Below, piece by piece: positions 24,333 through 34,080 of a DNA stretch of 64,000 bases (position 1 is the first letter of the stretch; each line of letters opens with the position of its first letter). Below the pieces are notes generated by a model that had not been told where the DNA came from, did not search any database, and saw nothing but the letters and a program-made list of their open reading frames with translations. The position numbers and the translations under genes are program-made. Source of the DNA: Terriglobia bacterium (GTDB lineage: Bacteria; Acidobacteriota; Terriglobia; Bryobacterales; Bryobacteraceae); the NCBI GenBank assembly GCA_020073265.1, contig JAIQFN010000006.1, positions 1 to 64,000 of the forward strand, given 5' to 3'.

Positions 24333-24918
24333 ATCTCGTCTCAATAGACTACAAGCAATGAGAGCAGTGTATTCGAGGTGAGCGTCATGTACGGGTACAA
24401 TTTCGATCAATTCATAGATCGGGTCAGGGAGTATTCTGCGATGCTCCACGCATCAGGGAGCGAGGCTGCCACCGTCGAGCGTGGTCGAACCATTCACTTT
24501 GACGGTTTGTCGCCAACCCGGAACTTGAGGACGTCCGAAGTGGCGCTGGCCGAGCCGATCCTGCTCAAAAGGGCGGCAGCGCGAGCAACAGACTGTCGAA
24601 TATCCGAACAGCGCGTAGCGAGCTGATCCCGATTCACAAAAATCCTCCACCCGATTTCATCTCCCCTGACAACAACTTCCAAGCCCCCCGCGTCCCACCT
24701 CGAACCCTCCCATGCTAGTCTCAAGCCGGAACGCGTCACATGCGATCGAAAATCAACCGTCAACCCCGCCGCGAAAAACAAAAATTACAAAACAAACCGA
24801 ATCCCGATTTTGAACACTCCGGCGCGTCCCCATCCCCGCCCCGTTTCTGTGATTCTTAATGAATAGGTGCCTGCCGATCGCCCGCACCACCGGCGTACGG
24901 CTCCGCTGGCCTGCCCGC
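24333..24918. other. Poorly coding stretch between DUF2971 gene and ligD
   Basis: No confident gene. The minus strand is open at 24494-24781 (95 codons; 'GGLEVVVRGDEIGWRIFVNR' looks protein-like). The plus strand is open at 24387-24626 (MYGYNFDQFIDRVREYSAML...). They overlap, and neither has a clear ribosome binding site, so at most one is real. The last 150 bp before ligD are AT-rich with poly-A runs. Confidence 0.4.
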
Positions 24919-27459
24919 ATGTCGCTCAAAGAATACGAACGCAAAAGATCGTTCGACAAGACGCCCGAACCCAAGCCCGCGCCGCCCGCCGCCGCGCCCG
25001 CCGGAAATTTCTTCTGCGTCCAACGCCACGACGCCACGCGCCTGCATTACGACTTCCGCCTCCAAATCGACGGCACGCTAAAATCCTGGGCCGTGCCCAA
25101 AGGCCCCTCGCTCGAGCCGCTCTCGAAAGTCCTCGCCGTCCACGTCGAAGATCATCCGCTCGACTATGGAAATTTTGAAGGCAACATCCCCAAGGGCGAG
25201 TACGGCGGCGGCAGCGTCATGCTGTGGGACCGCGGCACCTTCGAGCTGGTCGGCGACTCGCCCGGCCAGGCCCAGATCGAGCGCGGCGATCTCAAGTTCC
25301 GCCTGCACGGCGAAAAACTCACCGGCGAGTTCGCTCTCGTCCACATGCGCAATCGCGGCAAGGGCAACGAATGGCTGCTCATCAAGAAAAAGGACGCCTC
25401 CGCCAAACCCGGCTGGAACGTCGAGGACTACGCGCGCAGCGTGCTCACCGGCCGCACCCAGCAGGAAATCGCCGACAACCTCCCCGCCGTCCAGCCCGCC
25501 TCCGCCACTCGCTCGCTCGAGTCGCTCAAAGGCGCCGTCCAGTCCCCGCTGCCGCGCTCCATCCAGCCCATGCTCGCCACTCTCGCCACTCGCCCGCCGT
25601 CCGGCCCCGAATGGCTTTATGAAGTGAAATGGGACGGCGTCCGCGCCATCTGCTTCGTCGACGCGAACCAGCTCCGCATTTTCTCGCGCAACCAGAAGCG
25701 CTGCGATCAGCAATACCCGGAGCTCAGCGTCCTGCCGCACTACCTCAAAGCGTCCAGCGCGATTCTCGACGGCGAGATCGCCGTGCTCGACGAAAACGGC
25801 CGCGCGCGCTTCAACCTCATCCAGCCGCGCATCTCGGTCTCCGATCCCAACAGCATCGCGCACCTGGCCCGCTCCACTCCCGTCACGCTGTTCCTGTTCG
25901 ACCTGCTGTACCTGGACGGCTACGATCTGCGCAACGTCCGCCTGGAAGACCGCAAGCGCCTGCTCGCCGAAATCCTCTCGCCCGCCGGCAACATCCGGCT
26001 CTCCGACCACTTTGCCGCCAACGGCGACGCCATGCTCGAAGCCGCCCGCGCTCACGGACTCGAAGGCATCCTCGCCAAGCGCCGCGACAGCAAGTATGAG
26101 CCGCGCCGCACCCGCGACTGGTTCAAGATCAAGGTCACCAACACCGGCGACTTCGTCATCGGCGGCTTCACCCACGGCGAGCGCGACTACTTCAGCTCGC
26201 TCGTCCTCGGCCTCTACGAAGGCGGCAAGCTAGTCCACGTCGGCCAGGTCGGCACCGGCTTCAACGAAAAATCGCTCCAGGAAATCTACGCGCGCGTCCA
26301 GCCGCTCATCACCAAGAAGAGTCCCTTCGCGGGACCCGTGAAGGCGCTGCGCGACGTCACCTGGATCAAGCCCGAGCTGGTGGCCGAGATCAAGTATCTC
26401 GAAGTGACGCCCGACGGCCTGCTGCGCGCCCCCGTCTTCGTGAACTTGCGATCGGACAAGAGTCCCAAGGAATGCGTCCGCGAAATCGCCGAGACGCCCG
26501 CGGCGCTCATCCAGCGCGAGCCCATCGCGCCGCCCAAGTCGCCCGCCGAGCTCACCGTCACCGTCGACGGCCACCGCCTCAAGTTCACCAACTTGAACAA
26601 GATCTTCTACCCCGGCGAAGGCATCGCCAAGCGCGACATCATCAACTACTACAACTCCGTCGCCAACCTGATCCTGCCCCACCTGCGCGACCGCCCGCTC
26701 TCGCTCAAGCGCTACCCCAACGGCATCGATCACGATTTCTTCTTCCAGAAGGACGCCGAAGACAAAGTCCCCGCCTGGGTGCGCCTGGAGCCGATCTTCT
26801 CCGAACACAACCAGGACAAGATCCACTACATCATCTGCAACGACCGCGCGACGCTCCTGTATCTCGCCAACCTCGCCTGCATCGACCAGAACCCCTGGAT
26901 GAGCCGGCTCGGTTCGCTCGAGCATCCCGACTTCGCGCTCATCGATCTCGATCCCACCGAGGGCTGCCCCTACCACCAGATCGTCGAAGCCGCGCAGCTA
27001 GTCAAGAAGACGCTCGATTCGCTCTCGCTCACAGGCTATCCGAAAACCACCGGCGGCGACGGCATGCACATCTACATTCCGCTCGAACCGGTCTACACCT
27101 TCGAGCAGGTCCGCACTTTCGCCGAGCTGCTTTCGATCCTGGTGATCCGCCAGAAGCCCGACCTGTTCACCACCCCGCGCACCGTCTCGCAACGCAAAAA
27201 GGGAAAGGTCTACTTCGACTATCTCCAGATCTCGAGCGCGAAGACCATTGCAGCTCCTTACGTTCTGCGCGCGCACCCCGGCGCCCCCGTCTCGACGCCG
27301 CTGGATTGGTCCGAAGTGAAGAAGGGTCTCGAGCCGCAGCATTTCAACATCCACAACGCCCTCGACCGCTTCGAGCGAGTAGGCGACCTCTTCGAGCCAG
27401 TCCTAAAAACTCCCCAGAACCTCGAGCCGGCCCTGGAAAAAGTGAGCCACCTGCTCTAG
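24919..27459 (+). CDS. ligD: LigD, multifunctional NHEJ DNA ligase (PE-LIG-POL)
   Basis: 846 residues from ATG 24919 (MSLKEYERKRSF). Domain order: 3'-phosphoesterase (~30-170; 'CVQRHDATRLHYDFRL', 'PKGEYGGG'), ATP-dependent ligase (~215-520; nucleotidylation Lys237 in 'YEVKWDGVRA', 'DGEIAVLDE', 'EGILAKR', 'WFKIKV'), and primase-polymerase (~550-840; 'HPDFALIDLDPTEG' with the metal Asp pair and 'TTGGDGMHIYIPL'). This is the PE-LIG-POL order seen in Pseudomonas-type LigD. It acts with Ku in end joining; no ku gene is in the window. The last codons ('KVSHLL') run into a short tandem repeat. Confidence 0.93.
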   Translation: MSLKEYERKRSFDKTPEPKPAPPAAAPAGNFFCVQRHDATRLHYDFRLQIDGTLKSWAVPKGPSLEPLSKVLAVHVEDHPLDYGNFEGNIPKGEYGGGSVMLWDRGTFELVGDSPGQAQIERGDLKFRLHGEKLTGEFALVHMRNRGKGNEWLLIKKKDASAKPGWNVEDYARSVLTGRTQQEIADNLPAVQPASATRSLESLKGAVQSPLPRSIQPMLATLATRPPSGPEWLYEVKWDGVRAICFVDANQLRIFSRNQKRCDQQYPELSVLPHYLKASSAILDGEIAVLDENGRARFNLIQPRISVSDPNSIAHLARSTPVTLFLFDLLYLDGYDLRNVRLEDRKRLLAEILSPAGNIRLSDHFAANGDAMLEAARAHGLEGILAKRRDSKYEPRRTRDWFKIKVTNTGDFVIGGFTHGERDYFSSLVLGLYEGGKLVHVGQVGTGFNEKSLQEIYARVQPLITKKSPFAGPVKALRDVTWIKPELVAEIKYLEVTPDGLLRAPVFVNLRSDKSPKECVREIAETPAALIQREPIAPPKSPAELTVTVDGHRLKFTNLNKIFYPGEGIAKRDIINYYNSVANLILPHLRDRPLSLKRYPNGIDHDFFFQKDAEDKVPAWVRLEPIFSEHNQDKIHYIICNDRATLLYLANLACIDQNPWMSRLGSLEHPDFALIDLDPTEGCPYHQIVEAAQLVKKTLDSLSLTGYPKTTGGDGMHIYIPLEPVYTFEQVRTFAELLSILVIRQKPDLFTTPRTVSQRKKGKVYFDYLQISSAKTIAAPYVLRAHPGAPVSTPLDWSEVKKGLEPQHFNIHNALDRFERVGDLFEPVLKTPQNLEPALEKVSHLL

Positions 27460-27460
27460 A

Positions 27461-27556
27461 GAAAGTGAACCACTTGCCCCAGCTTCATTCCTGTTGCAGA
27501 AAGCGACTCACTTGCCCCAGCTTCATTCACTTGCCCCAGCTTCATTCCTGTTGCAG
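27461..27556 (+). repeat. Short tandem repeat after ligD
   Basis: CACTTGCCCCAGCTTCATTC occurs at 27471-27490, 27509-27528 and 27528-27547. CTGTTGCAG follows the first and third, and variants of AAAGTGANCCAC precede. It overlaps the end of ligD on one side, and its right end encodes the last residues of the EamA protein on the other strand. It abuts a family A double hairpin. Confidence 0.8.
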
Positions 27557-28498
27557 TCGGCTAGGTGGGGCAGCCAATCCTGGCTGCAGCCGGCCTTCAG
27601 CCGGCCTCGGCACCCCACCGCCAAACCTCTTCACCACCGCCACGCCAACAAAAATGATCAACATCGCCCCCACCTCCCTCACACCCACATGCTCCCGATA
27701 AAACACCCACCCCAGCCCCAGCGCCACAATCGGATTGATGTAGTTGTAGATGCTCACCACCGACACCGGAAGCTTGTTCAGCACGTACACATAAGCGCTG
27801 TATCCAACCATGCCGCCGAACACCGCCAGGTACAGGATCGCCCCAGCCCCGCGCCAGCTCCACGCCGCCGGCAGCTTCTTGAACGGAATCGCAAGCAGCG
27901 CGAAGGCGATGCCCGTCGCCAGTTGCTGGATCGCCGCGCTGATCACCGGATGAGCCTTGGTCCGAAGCCGGCGCTGCAGAATCGAACCCAGCGCCCAGCC
28001 GCTGCTGCCGAACTGCAGCAGCAGAAAGCCCCTGAGCAGCGGCCCGTTCCAGCCCTGCTGCGCCGCGCTCGGTCCCACCAGCAGCAGCGTTCCCATCAAC
28101 CCCACCAGCATTCCCAAAATCGTCGGGCCATGCAGCCGGTCGCCGCCCGGAATGAGCGCCTCCACTCCGATCATCCAGAACGGCGACAGAGTGACGAACA
28201 GCGCCGCCAGCCCGCTCGGCACCCACAGTTCGGCGAACGCCAGCGAACCAGTGCCCACTCCGATCGTGATCACGCCGTACAGCGCCGTATACGTCAGCTC
28301 GCGCCCGCCCGGCACGTGCGCCTTGGAGACAAACGCCGCCGCCAGCATCGCGGTCCCGGAAATCAAGTACCGCAGGCTCATCAGCGTGAACGGATGCACC
28401 CACTCCAGCGCCATCCGGATTCCCAGATACGTCGTGCCCCAGAAAAAACACACCGCGGCCAGCGCAAGATACGCCGTGAAATGCGCGTGGCGCGGCAC
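27542..28498 (-). CDS. EamA (DMT superfamily) transporter
   Basis: 318 residues with ten TM helices in two EamA repeats. The first begins 'YLALAAVCFFWGTTYLGIRMAL' and the second 'LYLAVFGGMVGYSAYVYVLNKLP' and 'NPIVALGLGWVFYREHVG'. It is probably an inner-membrane exporter of small metabolites; the substrate is not predictable. The last ~20 residues (PRPAEGRLQPGLAAP, SRLQQE) are not native transporter sequence: they translate a family A hairpin (27565-27604) and the adjoining tandem repeat. The start is only 18 bp from that of the divergent pfkB-type gene. Confidence 0.85.
   Translation of the reverse strand: MPRHAHFTAYLALAAVCFFWGTTYLGIRMALEWVHPFTLMSLRYLISGTAMLAAAFVSKAHVPGGRELTYTALYGVITIGVGTGSLAFAELWVPSGLAALFVTLSPFWMIGVEALIPGGDRLHGPTILGMLVGLMGTLLLVGPSAAQQGWNGPLLRGFLLLQFGSSGWALGSILQRRLRTKAHPVISAAIQQLATGIAFALLAIPFKKLPAAWSWRGAGAILYLAVFGGMVGYSAYVYVLNKLPVSVVSIYNYINPIVALGLGWVFYREHVGVREVGAMLIIFVGVAVVKRFGGGVPRPAEGRLQPGLAAPPSRLQQE
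27565..27604. repeat. Double-hairpin repeat, family A copy 2
   Basis: GTGGGGCAGCCAATCCTGGC then TGCAGCCGGCCTTCAGCCGG; hairpins CAGCCA/TGGCTG and CCGGC(C)T/AGCCGG. It lies within the 3' end of the EamA gene and is translated as its C-terminus. Confidence 0.85.
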
Positions 28499-28516
28499 GC
28501 TTCAGGTTAACATTGA

Positions 28517-29449
28517 GTGTTGATACTGACCCTCACCATCAATCCTTCCATCGATCGCACCGTCATGGTCGATCGCCTGGTGTTCGAGGACCGCGCCTAT
28601 ATTCTTTCGCGCAGCGATTCGGCCGGCGGCCGCGGCATCAACGCCTCGCGCGTCCTGGCCTCCTTCGGCGCCAAGACCTTGGCCATCGTGCCGTCCGGCG
28701 GCGCCGGCGGAGACAAATTTCAAAAACTGCTCGCCAACTGCGGCTTCCCCACCAAGGTGGTCCCCATCAAGAGCGAGATTCGCGTCAACTTCACCATCGT
28801 CGACCGACAGGGACTGGCGGTGAAGCTGAACGAATTGGGGCCGCCCATCAGCGCCGACGAACTGGCGCGCGTCGAAAAGGCCGTCGAGAAGGGGCTCGAA
28901 TCGGCTTCCTGGCTGATGCTGTGCGGCAGCATCCCGCCCAGCGTGCCTGCAGGCTTCTACACCAAGCTCATCCGAATGGCGCGCGACCGCAAGGTCAAGA
29001 CGCTGCTCGACACCGACGGCGACGCGCTCCTGCATGGCGTCGAAGCCGGTCCCACGGTGGTGACGCCGAATCAGCCGGAAGCCGAGCGGTTGCTCAACCG
29101 CGCACTGATTACCCGCGCGCATTTTCTCGAAGCGGCCACGCGCATCAAGGCCATGGGCGCCGAGTCCGTGCTGCTGTCGCTCGGAAGCCGCGGCGTCGTG
29201 GCGATCGACGATCGCCGACTGCTGGAGGTGCTGCCCCCGCGTATCGACGCCGTCTCGCCCATCGGAGCCGGCGACGCACTGGCCGCTGCCTTCGTCTGGG
29301 CCGCCACCAAGAAAAAAGATTTCGCCGATTCGGTCCGCTGGGCCACCGCCGCCGGCACCGCCTCCGCCAAGCTCCCCGGCGTCCAGTTCGCCAACCTCGA
29401 CCAGACCAAGGAAATCTACAAGTCCGTCGAAGTGCGGGTTCTGCAGTGA
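28517..29449 (+). CDS. PfkB-family sugar-phosphate kinase (1-phosphofructokinase-like)
   Basis: 310 residues. 'LTLTINPSIDRTVMVDRL' and 'SAGGRGINASRVLASFG' are the N-terminal ribokinase/FruK signatures. The C-terminal ATP/anion-hole motif is 'AVSPIGAGDALAAAFVWA' with the catalytic Asp. The 'NPSIDRT' opening resembles FruK, LacC and PfkB 6-phosphofructokinase 2, so a fructose-1-phosphate or related substrate is likely but unproved. No PTS genes are nearby. GTG at 28517 is the start. It converges on the TauE/SafE gene with one nt between the two stops. Confidence 0.8.
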   Translation: MLILTLTINPSIDRTVMVDRLVFEDRAYILSRSDSAGGRGINASRVLASFGAKTLAIVPSGGAGGDKFQKLLANCGFPTKVVPIKSEIRVNFTIVDRQGLAVKLNELGPPISADELARVEKAVEKGLESASWLMLCGSIPPSVPAGFYTKLIRMARDRKVKTLLDTDGDALLHGVEAGPTVVTPNQPEAERLLNRALITRAHFLEAATRIKAMGAESVLLSLGSRGVVAIDDRRLLEVLPPRIDAVSPIGAGDALAAAFVWAATKKKDFADSVRWATAAGTASAKLPGVQFANLDQTKEIYKSVEVRVLQ

Positions 29450-29450
29450 A

Positions 29451-30329
29451 TCAGGCGCGCTTCTCGCGCGCCGCCGAGCGCAGCATCGTAATCGCCGCGT
29501 ACACCACCGCGACCACCACCAGCCATCGAACCGCGTTCAACGGAAGCGACTTGACGATCAGCGCCGCGATCAGCACGCCCGGAAGTCCGCCCAGCGCCAG
29601 ACCCAGCGCCTGCCGGGGACTGTAGCTGTCCATGCGGATGAAGCGCGCGCTCGCTACCGGCATCAGGAACGCGCACGATCCCATCATGATCGGAAACGCC
29701 GCTTTGGGATTCATGCCCAGCAGGCTGACCAGGATCATGCAGGGCGCGTACAGGCCGATGCCGAGCGTCATCAGCGCGCCCAGCAGCACGCTGCCGGCGA
29801 TGCCCGCGGCGAGCTTCCAGTTCTCCAGGATCAGCGCCGCGCCGCCGGCCGGAAACAGGTTGAGGTTGGTCATCAGGAAGAACGCGGCCGCGGCCAGCAA
29901 CGCGAACCCCATCCCGATCTGCACTTTTCTCCGCGGCCACCGGCCCACGATTCCGGCGCCGAACCAGGCGCCCAGGACCGACGCGCCGATCAGCCCCACC
30001 AGCGTCAGCATGTCGACTTGCACGATCAGGATGAACAGGAACGCTTCGAGCAGCGTGGGCGCGGTGTGGCCGACGTTCAGCGTTCCGGGGATCTTCTCGT
30101 CCGGCACCATGCGCCGGAATTTGAAGATCGCGGTGGTCGGCGCGAACGAACCGATGCCCAGCGTGTCGAAGAAATTGGTGACGCACCCGAGCAGCAACTC
30201 GAACAGCGTCGGCACGCCCGGCTTGCGCCCCTTGCCTTGCAGCCAGACCCACACGAACCCCACGGAGAAGATTCCGAGGGCCACGAACAGCCACCCGCGC
30301 GCATTCAGCACTGCGAGCAACAATAACAT
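29451..30329 (-). CDS. TauE/SafE-family permease
   Basis: 292 residues with about eight TM helices in two halves. Features: 'LLLGCVTNFFDTLGIGSFAPTTA' and, in the second half, 'LMTLGIGLYAPCMILVSLLGMNPKAAFPIMMGSCAFLMP', matching the repeated GxGxxxxP-type core of the family. TauE/SafE proteins move small organic or sulfur anions such as sulfite, sulfoacetate and taurine-derived species. It is the last gene of a four-gene run (porin, Cache protein, MCP, permease) with gaps of ~19-20 nt, which suggests linked sensing and transport. Confidence 0.82.
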   Translation of the reverse strand: MLLLLAVLNARGWLFVALGIFSVGFVWVWLQGKGRKPGVPTLFELLLGCVTNFFDTLGIGSFAPTTAIFKFRRMVPDEKIPGTLNVGHTAPTLLEAFLFILIVQVDMLTLVGLIGASVLGAWFGAGIVGRWPRRKVQIGMGFALLAAAAFFLMTNLNLFPAGGAALILENWKLAAGIAGSVLLGALMTLGIGLYAPCMILVSLLGMNPKAAFPIMMGSCAFLMPVASARFIRMDSYSPRQALGLALGGLPGVLIAALIVKSLPLNAVRWLVVVAVVYAAITMLRSAAREKRA

Positions 30330-30348
30330 GCGCCGGGCCCGCCGGCAA

Positions 30349-31749
30349 TCACGCTCCGAGCAACTCGCCGAGTTCCGAGACGACCTTGCGCATCGCTTCC
30401 GATTCGGCGCTAAGCTGCTCGGCGGCCGCGGAGGTCTCTTCGGCGTTGGCCGCTGCGCCTTGCGTCACCTTGTCCATCTCCGCCACCAGCCTGGCGATTT
30501 CGTCGACATCCGTGGCCTGTTCCTGATCGCCCACGCTGACTTCGTCCACCAGTTGTTTGGCCTGCGACGCCGTGGCTTGGATGGAGCGGATGGCATCGGC
30601 GACATGGGTCAGGCGCTGGTTGCCTTCCTGTGAAGAGGCGATGGCTTGCTCGATCAGCGCGGCCGTATCCTTGGCTGCTTGCGCGGAGCGGTGGGCCAGT
30701 CCGCGGACTTCGTCTGCGACCACGGCGAAGCCCAACCCGGACTCGCCGGCGCGCGCCGCCTCCACCGCGGCATTCAGCGCCAGAATGTTGGTCTGAAAAG
30801 CGATGTTGTCGATGACTCGGATGATGTTGGAGATCTTCTCGCTGGTGGTGTTGATCTGCTGCATCGATTCCAGCATGGCTTCCAGGCGGCGGTTGGCATC
30901 TTCGACCACGCGGCTGGTTTCGCCCATCAGTTCCGCCGCGGAGCGCGCATGTTGGGCGTTGGTTTGGGTGACCGATCGGACTTGCCCGGCCGACTCGGAA
31001 GTGTTCTCAAGGGATGCGGCCTGTTCGCTGGCGCCTTGGGCCAGCGACTGCGAAGCGCTCGCGACCTGGCCCGCCGACGCGGCCATTTGATCCGCACTCG
31101 CGCCCAAGCTGTCCACGGCCTGGCGGAGACGTCTGCGAATATTCCGTACAAGAAAGATGGCCAGCATAAGCAGCGCGGCGGTGCTGATGGCTACCAGCGT
31201 GTAAGTGAAGAGCTGGGTGCGGCGGCTGGACGCGGCTCCGCTGGCGGCCTCCTGCTCCAACTCCCTTTTCAGCGAGGCTTGCACCTTCTGCGTTTCCGCC
31301 ATGTAGCCATCGAACGCAGTGGTGGATTCTTCCATGAAGAGCTGCTGGGCGATGGCGTTGTCTCCATGCAGCAGTTGCGCGGTCACATGCTCGTTGGCCT
31401 GAAGCAGCTTGCCGAGAGCCTGGGCCAGCGGACCGCCGGCGCCGGAGGCCGCAGTCACGCGCTCCTTGGCGCTTTGCGAAAGCTTGGTTCCCTGAGCGAG
31501 CAGTTGTTCAATCGCGTCGGGATCGCGTGAGCGGACCAGCTTCAGCATGCCCGCCTGAACGTCGTTGAGCGCGTCCACGGCGCCGAACATGACATCCATC
31601 TTGGTATTGGCCTTGGCCGCCAGGTGGGTGGCGCCGCTGGTCGCGTTCGAAATCGCATAGGAAAGCAGCGCGACCGAGATCACGATCATGACGACAAAGG
31701 CCGCAACCAGAAAAGCAAGCTGGCGGGCGATGCTGAGGGTACGAAACAT
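30349..31749 (-). CDS. Methyl-accepting chemotaxis protein
   Basis: 466 residues. TM1 at ~11-33, a periplasmic four-helix bundle of ~150 residues ('[25 protein letters not shown]'-type helices), TM2 at ~185-207, then the signalling domain. The hairpin tip reads '[29 protein letters not shown]', then '[16 protein letters not shown]', the CheA/CheW-contact signature. No recognisable C-terminal pentapeptide is present and the protein ends 'ELGELLGA'. Directly downstream of a secreted Cache-domain protein that may present its ligand. Confidence 0.92.
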   Translation of the reverse strand: MFRTLSIARQLAFLVAAFVVMIVISVALLSYAISNATSGATHLAAKANTKMDVMFGAVDALNDVQAGMLKLVRSRDPDAIEQLLAQGTKLSQSAKERVTAASGAGGPLAQALGKLLQANEHVTAQLLHGDNAIAQQLFMEESTTAFDGYMAETQKVQASLKRELEQEAASGAASSRRTQLFTYTLVAISTAALLMLAIFLVRNIRRRLRQAVDSLGASADQMAASAGQVASASQSLAQGASEQAASLENTSESAGQVRSVTQTNAQHARSAAELMGETSRVVEDANRRLEAMLESMQQINTTSEKISNIIRVIDNIAFQTNILALNAAVEAARAGESGLGFAVVADEVRGLAHRSAQAAKDTAALIEQAIASSQEGNQRLTHVADAIRSIQATASQAKQLVDEVSVGDQEQATDVDEIARLVAEMDKVTQGAAANAEETSAAAEQLSAESEAMRKVVSELGELLGA

Positions 31750-31768
31750 GCATAGTCCTTTACAGCGG

Positions 31769-32314
31769 TTACTTGAGTTTGGTGAGGCTCAGTCCGATCA
31801 CGATCGAACCGATCGGCTTGCTGCCGTCCAACACCGGGAGCGCGATCTGCACCTGCATCTGCCCGGTGGACTCATCCTGCTCGGCGGGTCCGATCCAGGT
31901 TTTGCCGGTCATCGGCACGCGATGCTTGGCGGCGTCCTTGTGGCAAAACGAGGTGGTCTTGGCGAAGAACGCGACTTTGTTGCCGTCGGCACCCGAGACA
32001 AACATCTCGGACATTTCGTCGTCGCGCTTGCTCTTAAGATATTCGGCCAAGGGATTCTTGGTGTAGGAGCGAACGAAAGGATCGAGCAGCGAGAGCGCCT
32101 TCCATTTTTCGTTGGTCATGGCCAGCGCTTCGGCGGGCGGAGCAGCGTTGTAAGCTTTCACCGCGGCGACGATCTTCGCGTCGGTGCTCCAGGCCTGCAG
32201 CTCTTTCAGCTTCCCGTCCACCTTACCCTTCACGTCGGGGGGGAGCGAACCCTCGCCGGCAAACAATTGCGCCGCGGCTGCAGCCGCGAGAACGAATTTC
32301 CAAAAGTGCTTCAT
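31769..32314 (-). CDS. Secreted stand-alone Cache/PDC sensor-domain protein
   Basis: 181 residues: signal peptide [21 protein letters not shown], then a helix '[22 protein letters not shown]' and a single PDC-like fold with '[19 protein letters not shown]', '[19 protein letters not shown]' and '[14 protein letters not shown]'. There is no TM helix or signalling domain, so it is a soluble periplasmic ligand-binding protein. '[13 protein letters not shown]' carries Cys/His residues that could contact a metal or heme. It lies 19 nt upstream of the MCP gene, suggesting it delivers a ligand to that receptor. Confidence 0.75.
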   Translation of the reverse strand: MKHFWKFVLAAAAAAQLFAGEGSLPPDVKGKVDGKLKELQAWSTDAKIVAAVKAYNAAPPAEALAMTNEKWKALSLLDPFVRSYTKNPLAEYLKSKRDDEMSEMFVSGADGNKVAFFAKTTSFCHKDAAKHRVPMTGKTWIGPAEQDESTGQMQVQIALPVLDGSKPIGSIVIGLSLTKLK

Positions 32315-32334
32315 GCTAGTCTCCTCGATAAATT

Positions 32335-33681
32335 TCAGAATGAGTAAGTGTGGAACAGATACATGTAGGTGGGGCTCACGCCGGGGGTAGTCAAGCGCAC
32401 GAACTGGCCGGCGAACAGATGGCCATAGCCCGCGCCCACCAGCCAGTGCTTGTGCTTGTAGGTGGCGAACAAGTCGGTTTCCTCGCCCACGTGGCGGCCG
32501 GCCGTGCCCGCGGCCGACTTGGCGATGGACTTACCGCTACTGTTGTACAACGAGTCGCGGGCACTGGCCAGCCATAAGCTGTCGTACATGAAGTTCAGCG
32601 AAAACGCCTTGGTGAGACCGTAGGTTGCCAAGCCGCGGTAGTTGTGCAGGTTGCGCCAGCCGAACAGATCCTCGTGACCGAACTTGTCGTGGTTGGCAGG
32701 GTAGAGTTGATCGAAGGTAGAGGTGTGACTGGTGTCCTGGGGGTTCTTCGTACCGGAAGCGTATTTGTATTCGGCCAGGGCACTGAAAGACTTCGAGGCG
32801 AGCTTCCAGCGCCGCTGGATCCAGGAGTCCAACGCCGCCGCGCGATGATCGGCCGGGCCCACTTTGCCGTCTTGCAGCGCCAGTTCGACATTGTAGCTGA
32901 CCTGCGTGGAGAGCGGTCCGAAGAGCCGCCCGCCGAAGGTATTCACGCCGAGCCGGTCGGTTCCTGAGGCGGTGCTGCCGCCCGTGAATCCGCCGGGGCG
33001 GTTCTGGTCGTGCCGCAGAACATAGGCTTCCAGGGTATTCTTCCCAAAGATTTCCGGGAACGCGTTGTAGGCGCCCCACACGCGGTCGCCCAGCACGGGT
33101 CGATTGAATTCGCCGATTTGGATCTTGACCGGCGACACCACCAGGAATTCGAACCGCGCCCACGGGAACATGTAGTAGGCGCGGGCGTGATCATAGGTGC
33201 GGGACAGGTTGCTCCATTGCGGAGAGCCGATCAGGCGGGCCTCGCCGTAGTTGAGCATCATGCGGCCGGCCGTCATGCCGAAGCCGGTCTTGCTTCCGGG
33301 CCGGATTTCAAAGTAGGATTCCTGCAGGTCGGCCGGATCGCGCACCGTGTTGGGCGCATTGTCTCCGTACCAGGGCGAGCGGGCATCTTGCATCATTCCG
33401 GAGACCTTGAACCAGGACACCGGCTGGTAGCTCAACGAAACGCGTGTTCGCACCAAGCCGGTGCTGATATCGGGATCTTTTCCGAAGTTATTGCCGGTGC
33501 GGGTCTCATAGCGCACGCGCGATTCGAAACCAATTTTCCATTTCCCTTCACTTTGCTTGTTGAGCGATTCACCAACGGTTGCCGGCAGATCCCACCATTG
33601 CGCCGGTAACTGCGTTGTCGTCAACGCGATCAGCGCGAGCAGCGAGAATCCGCGGAACCGAGTCAAGATGTGCATGTTCAT
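32335..33681 (-). CDS. Alginate-export-family outer-membrane beta-barrel
   Basis: 448 residues from ATG 33681 (MNMHILTRFRG). A signal peptide ending 'TTTQLPAQ' is followed by 'KWKIGFESRVRYETRTGNNFG' and 'TRVSLSYQPVSWFKVSGMMQDAR', the N-terminal blocks of the Alginate_exp porin family, alternating amphipathic strands throughout, and a terminal aromatic 'YMYLFHTYSF' as recognised by BamA. Despite the family name, acidobacterial members are general or specialised porins; no alginate genes are nearby. It is the first gene of the porin-Cache-MCP-TauE run. Confidence 0.8.
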   Translation of the reverse strand: MNMHILTRFRGFSLLALIALTTTQLPAQWWDLPATVGESLNKQSEGKWKIGFESRVRYETRTGNNFGKDPDISTGLVRTRVSLSYQPVSWFKVSGMMQDARSPWYGDNAPNTVRDPADLQESYFEIRPGSKTGFGMTAGRMMLNYGEARLIGSPQWSNLSRTYDHARAYYMFPWARFEFLVVSPVKIQIGEFNRPVLGDRVWGAYNAFPEIFGKNTLEAYVLRHDQNRPGGFTGGSTASGTDRLGVNTFGGRLFGPLSTQVSYNVELALQDGKVGPADHRAAALDSWIQRRWKLASKSFSALAEYKYASGTKNPQDTSHTSTFDQLYPANHDKFGHEDLFGWRNLHNYRGLATYGLTKAFSLNFMYDSLWLASARDSLYNSSGKSIAKSAAGTAGRHVGEETDLFATYKHKHWLVGAGYGHLFAGQFVRLTTPGVSPTYMYLFHTYSF

Positions 33682-33849
33682 ATCTCCCCGGTGAACCATA
33701 TCGGTCCGGTGTGGGGAAGTTTGAGCAGCGGGAGAGACTCAACGCGAAGAGGTGACGAGCCAGGGTTCGAACTTGGCGGCAGGTGAGCGTTATTGCGCAG
33801 TGACCGGCCAGAGCGTCGGAAAGCCGGGGAGCGTGGATGTTCTCCGGGT

Positions 33850-33951
33850 CTACTGTGTAACCAGTTCTTCGCGGGCGCCGATGTGGCGGAGGCAGCGGTC
33901 GATCCACTGCTTGGTCAGTTTTTCCTGAACGCCGTTTTGCGAGAGGCGAGT
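33850..33951 (-). pseudogene. Second copy of flavoprotein gene 3' end
   Basis: 33860-33951 matches 38133-38224 at 89 of 92 positions. On the minus strand it is still in frame and ends ...REELVTQ-stop (stop complement CTA at 33850-33852), against ...REELVAI-stop for the intact gene. It is a direct repeat, same orientation, 4273 bp away, on the far side of the IetAS cassette. Confidence 0.88.
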
Positions 33952-34080
33952 TCCGTCACTGCTCACAAACGCCAGCCCTGGTCAGGTCCCTTCACACTCG
34001 TTATATCTCCGCGCCTGATTTGATCTCGAGAAACCATGGACTCAATTGTGATAGGAACGGTCGACGGAATGCTAGCCACG

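Noticed and set aside
27461-27556. CRISPR-like array after ligD
   Set aside because: The spacing is irregular, the repeats partly abut without unique spacers and there are no cas genes; a simple tandem repeat.
33755-33795. T-arm-like sequence (GGTTCGAAC in a short stem) near the flavoprotein-end copy, possibly a tRNA remnant used for integration
   Set aside because: No D-arm, anticodon arm or acceptor pairing could be found on either strand, so a tRNA call is not supported.
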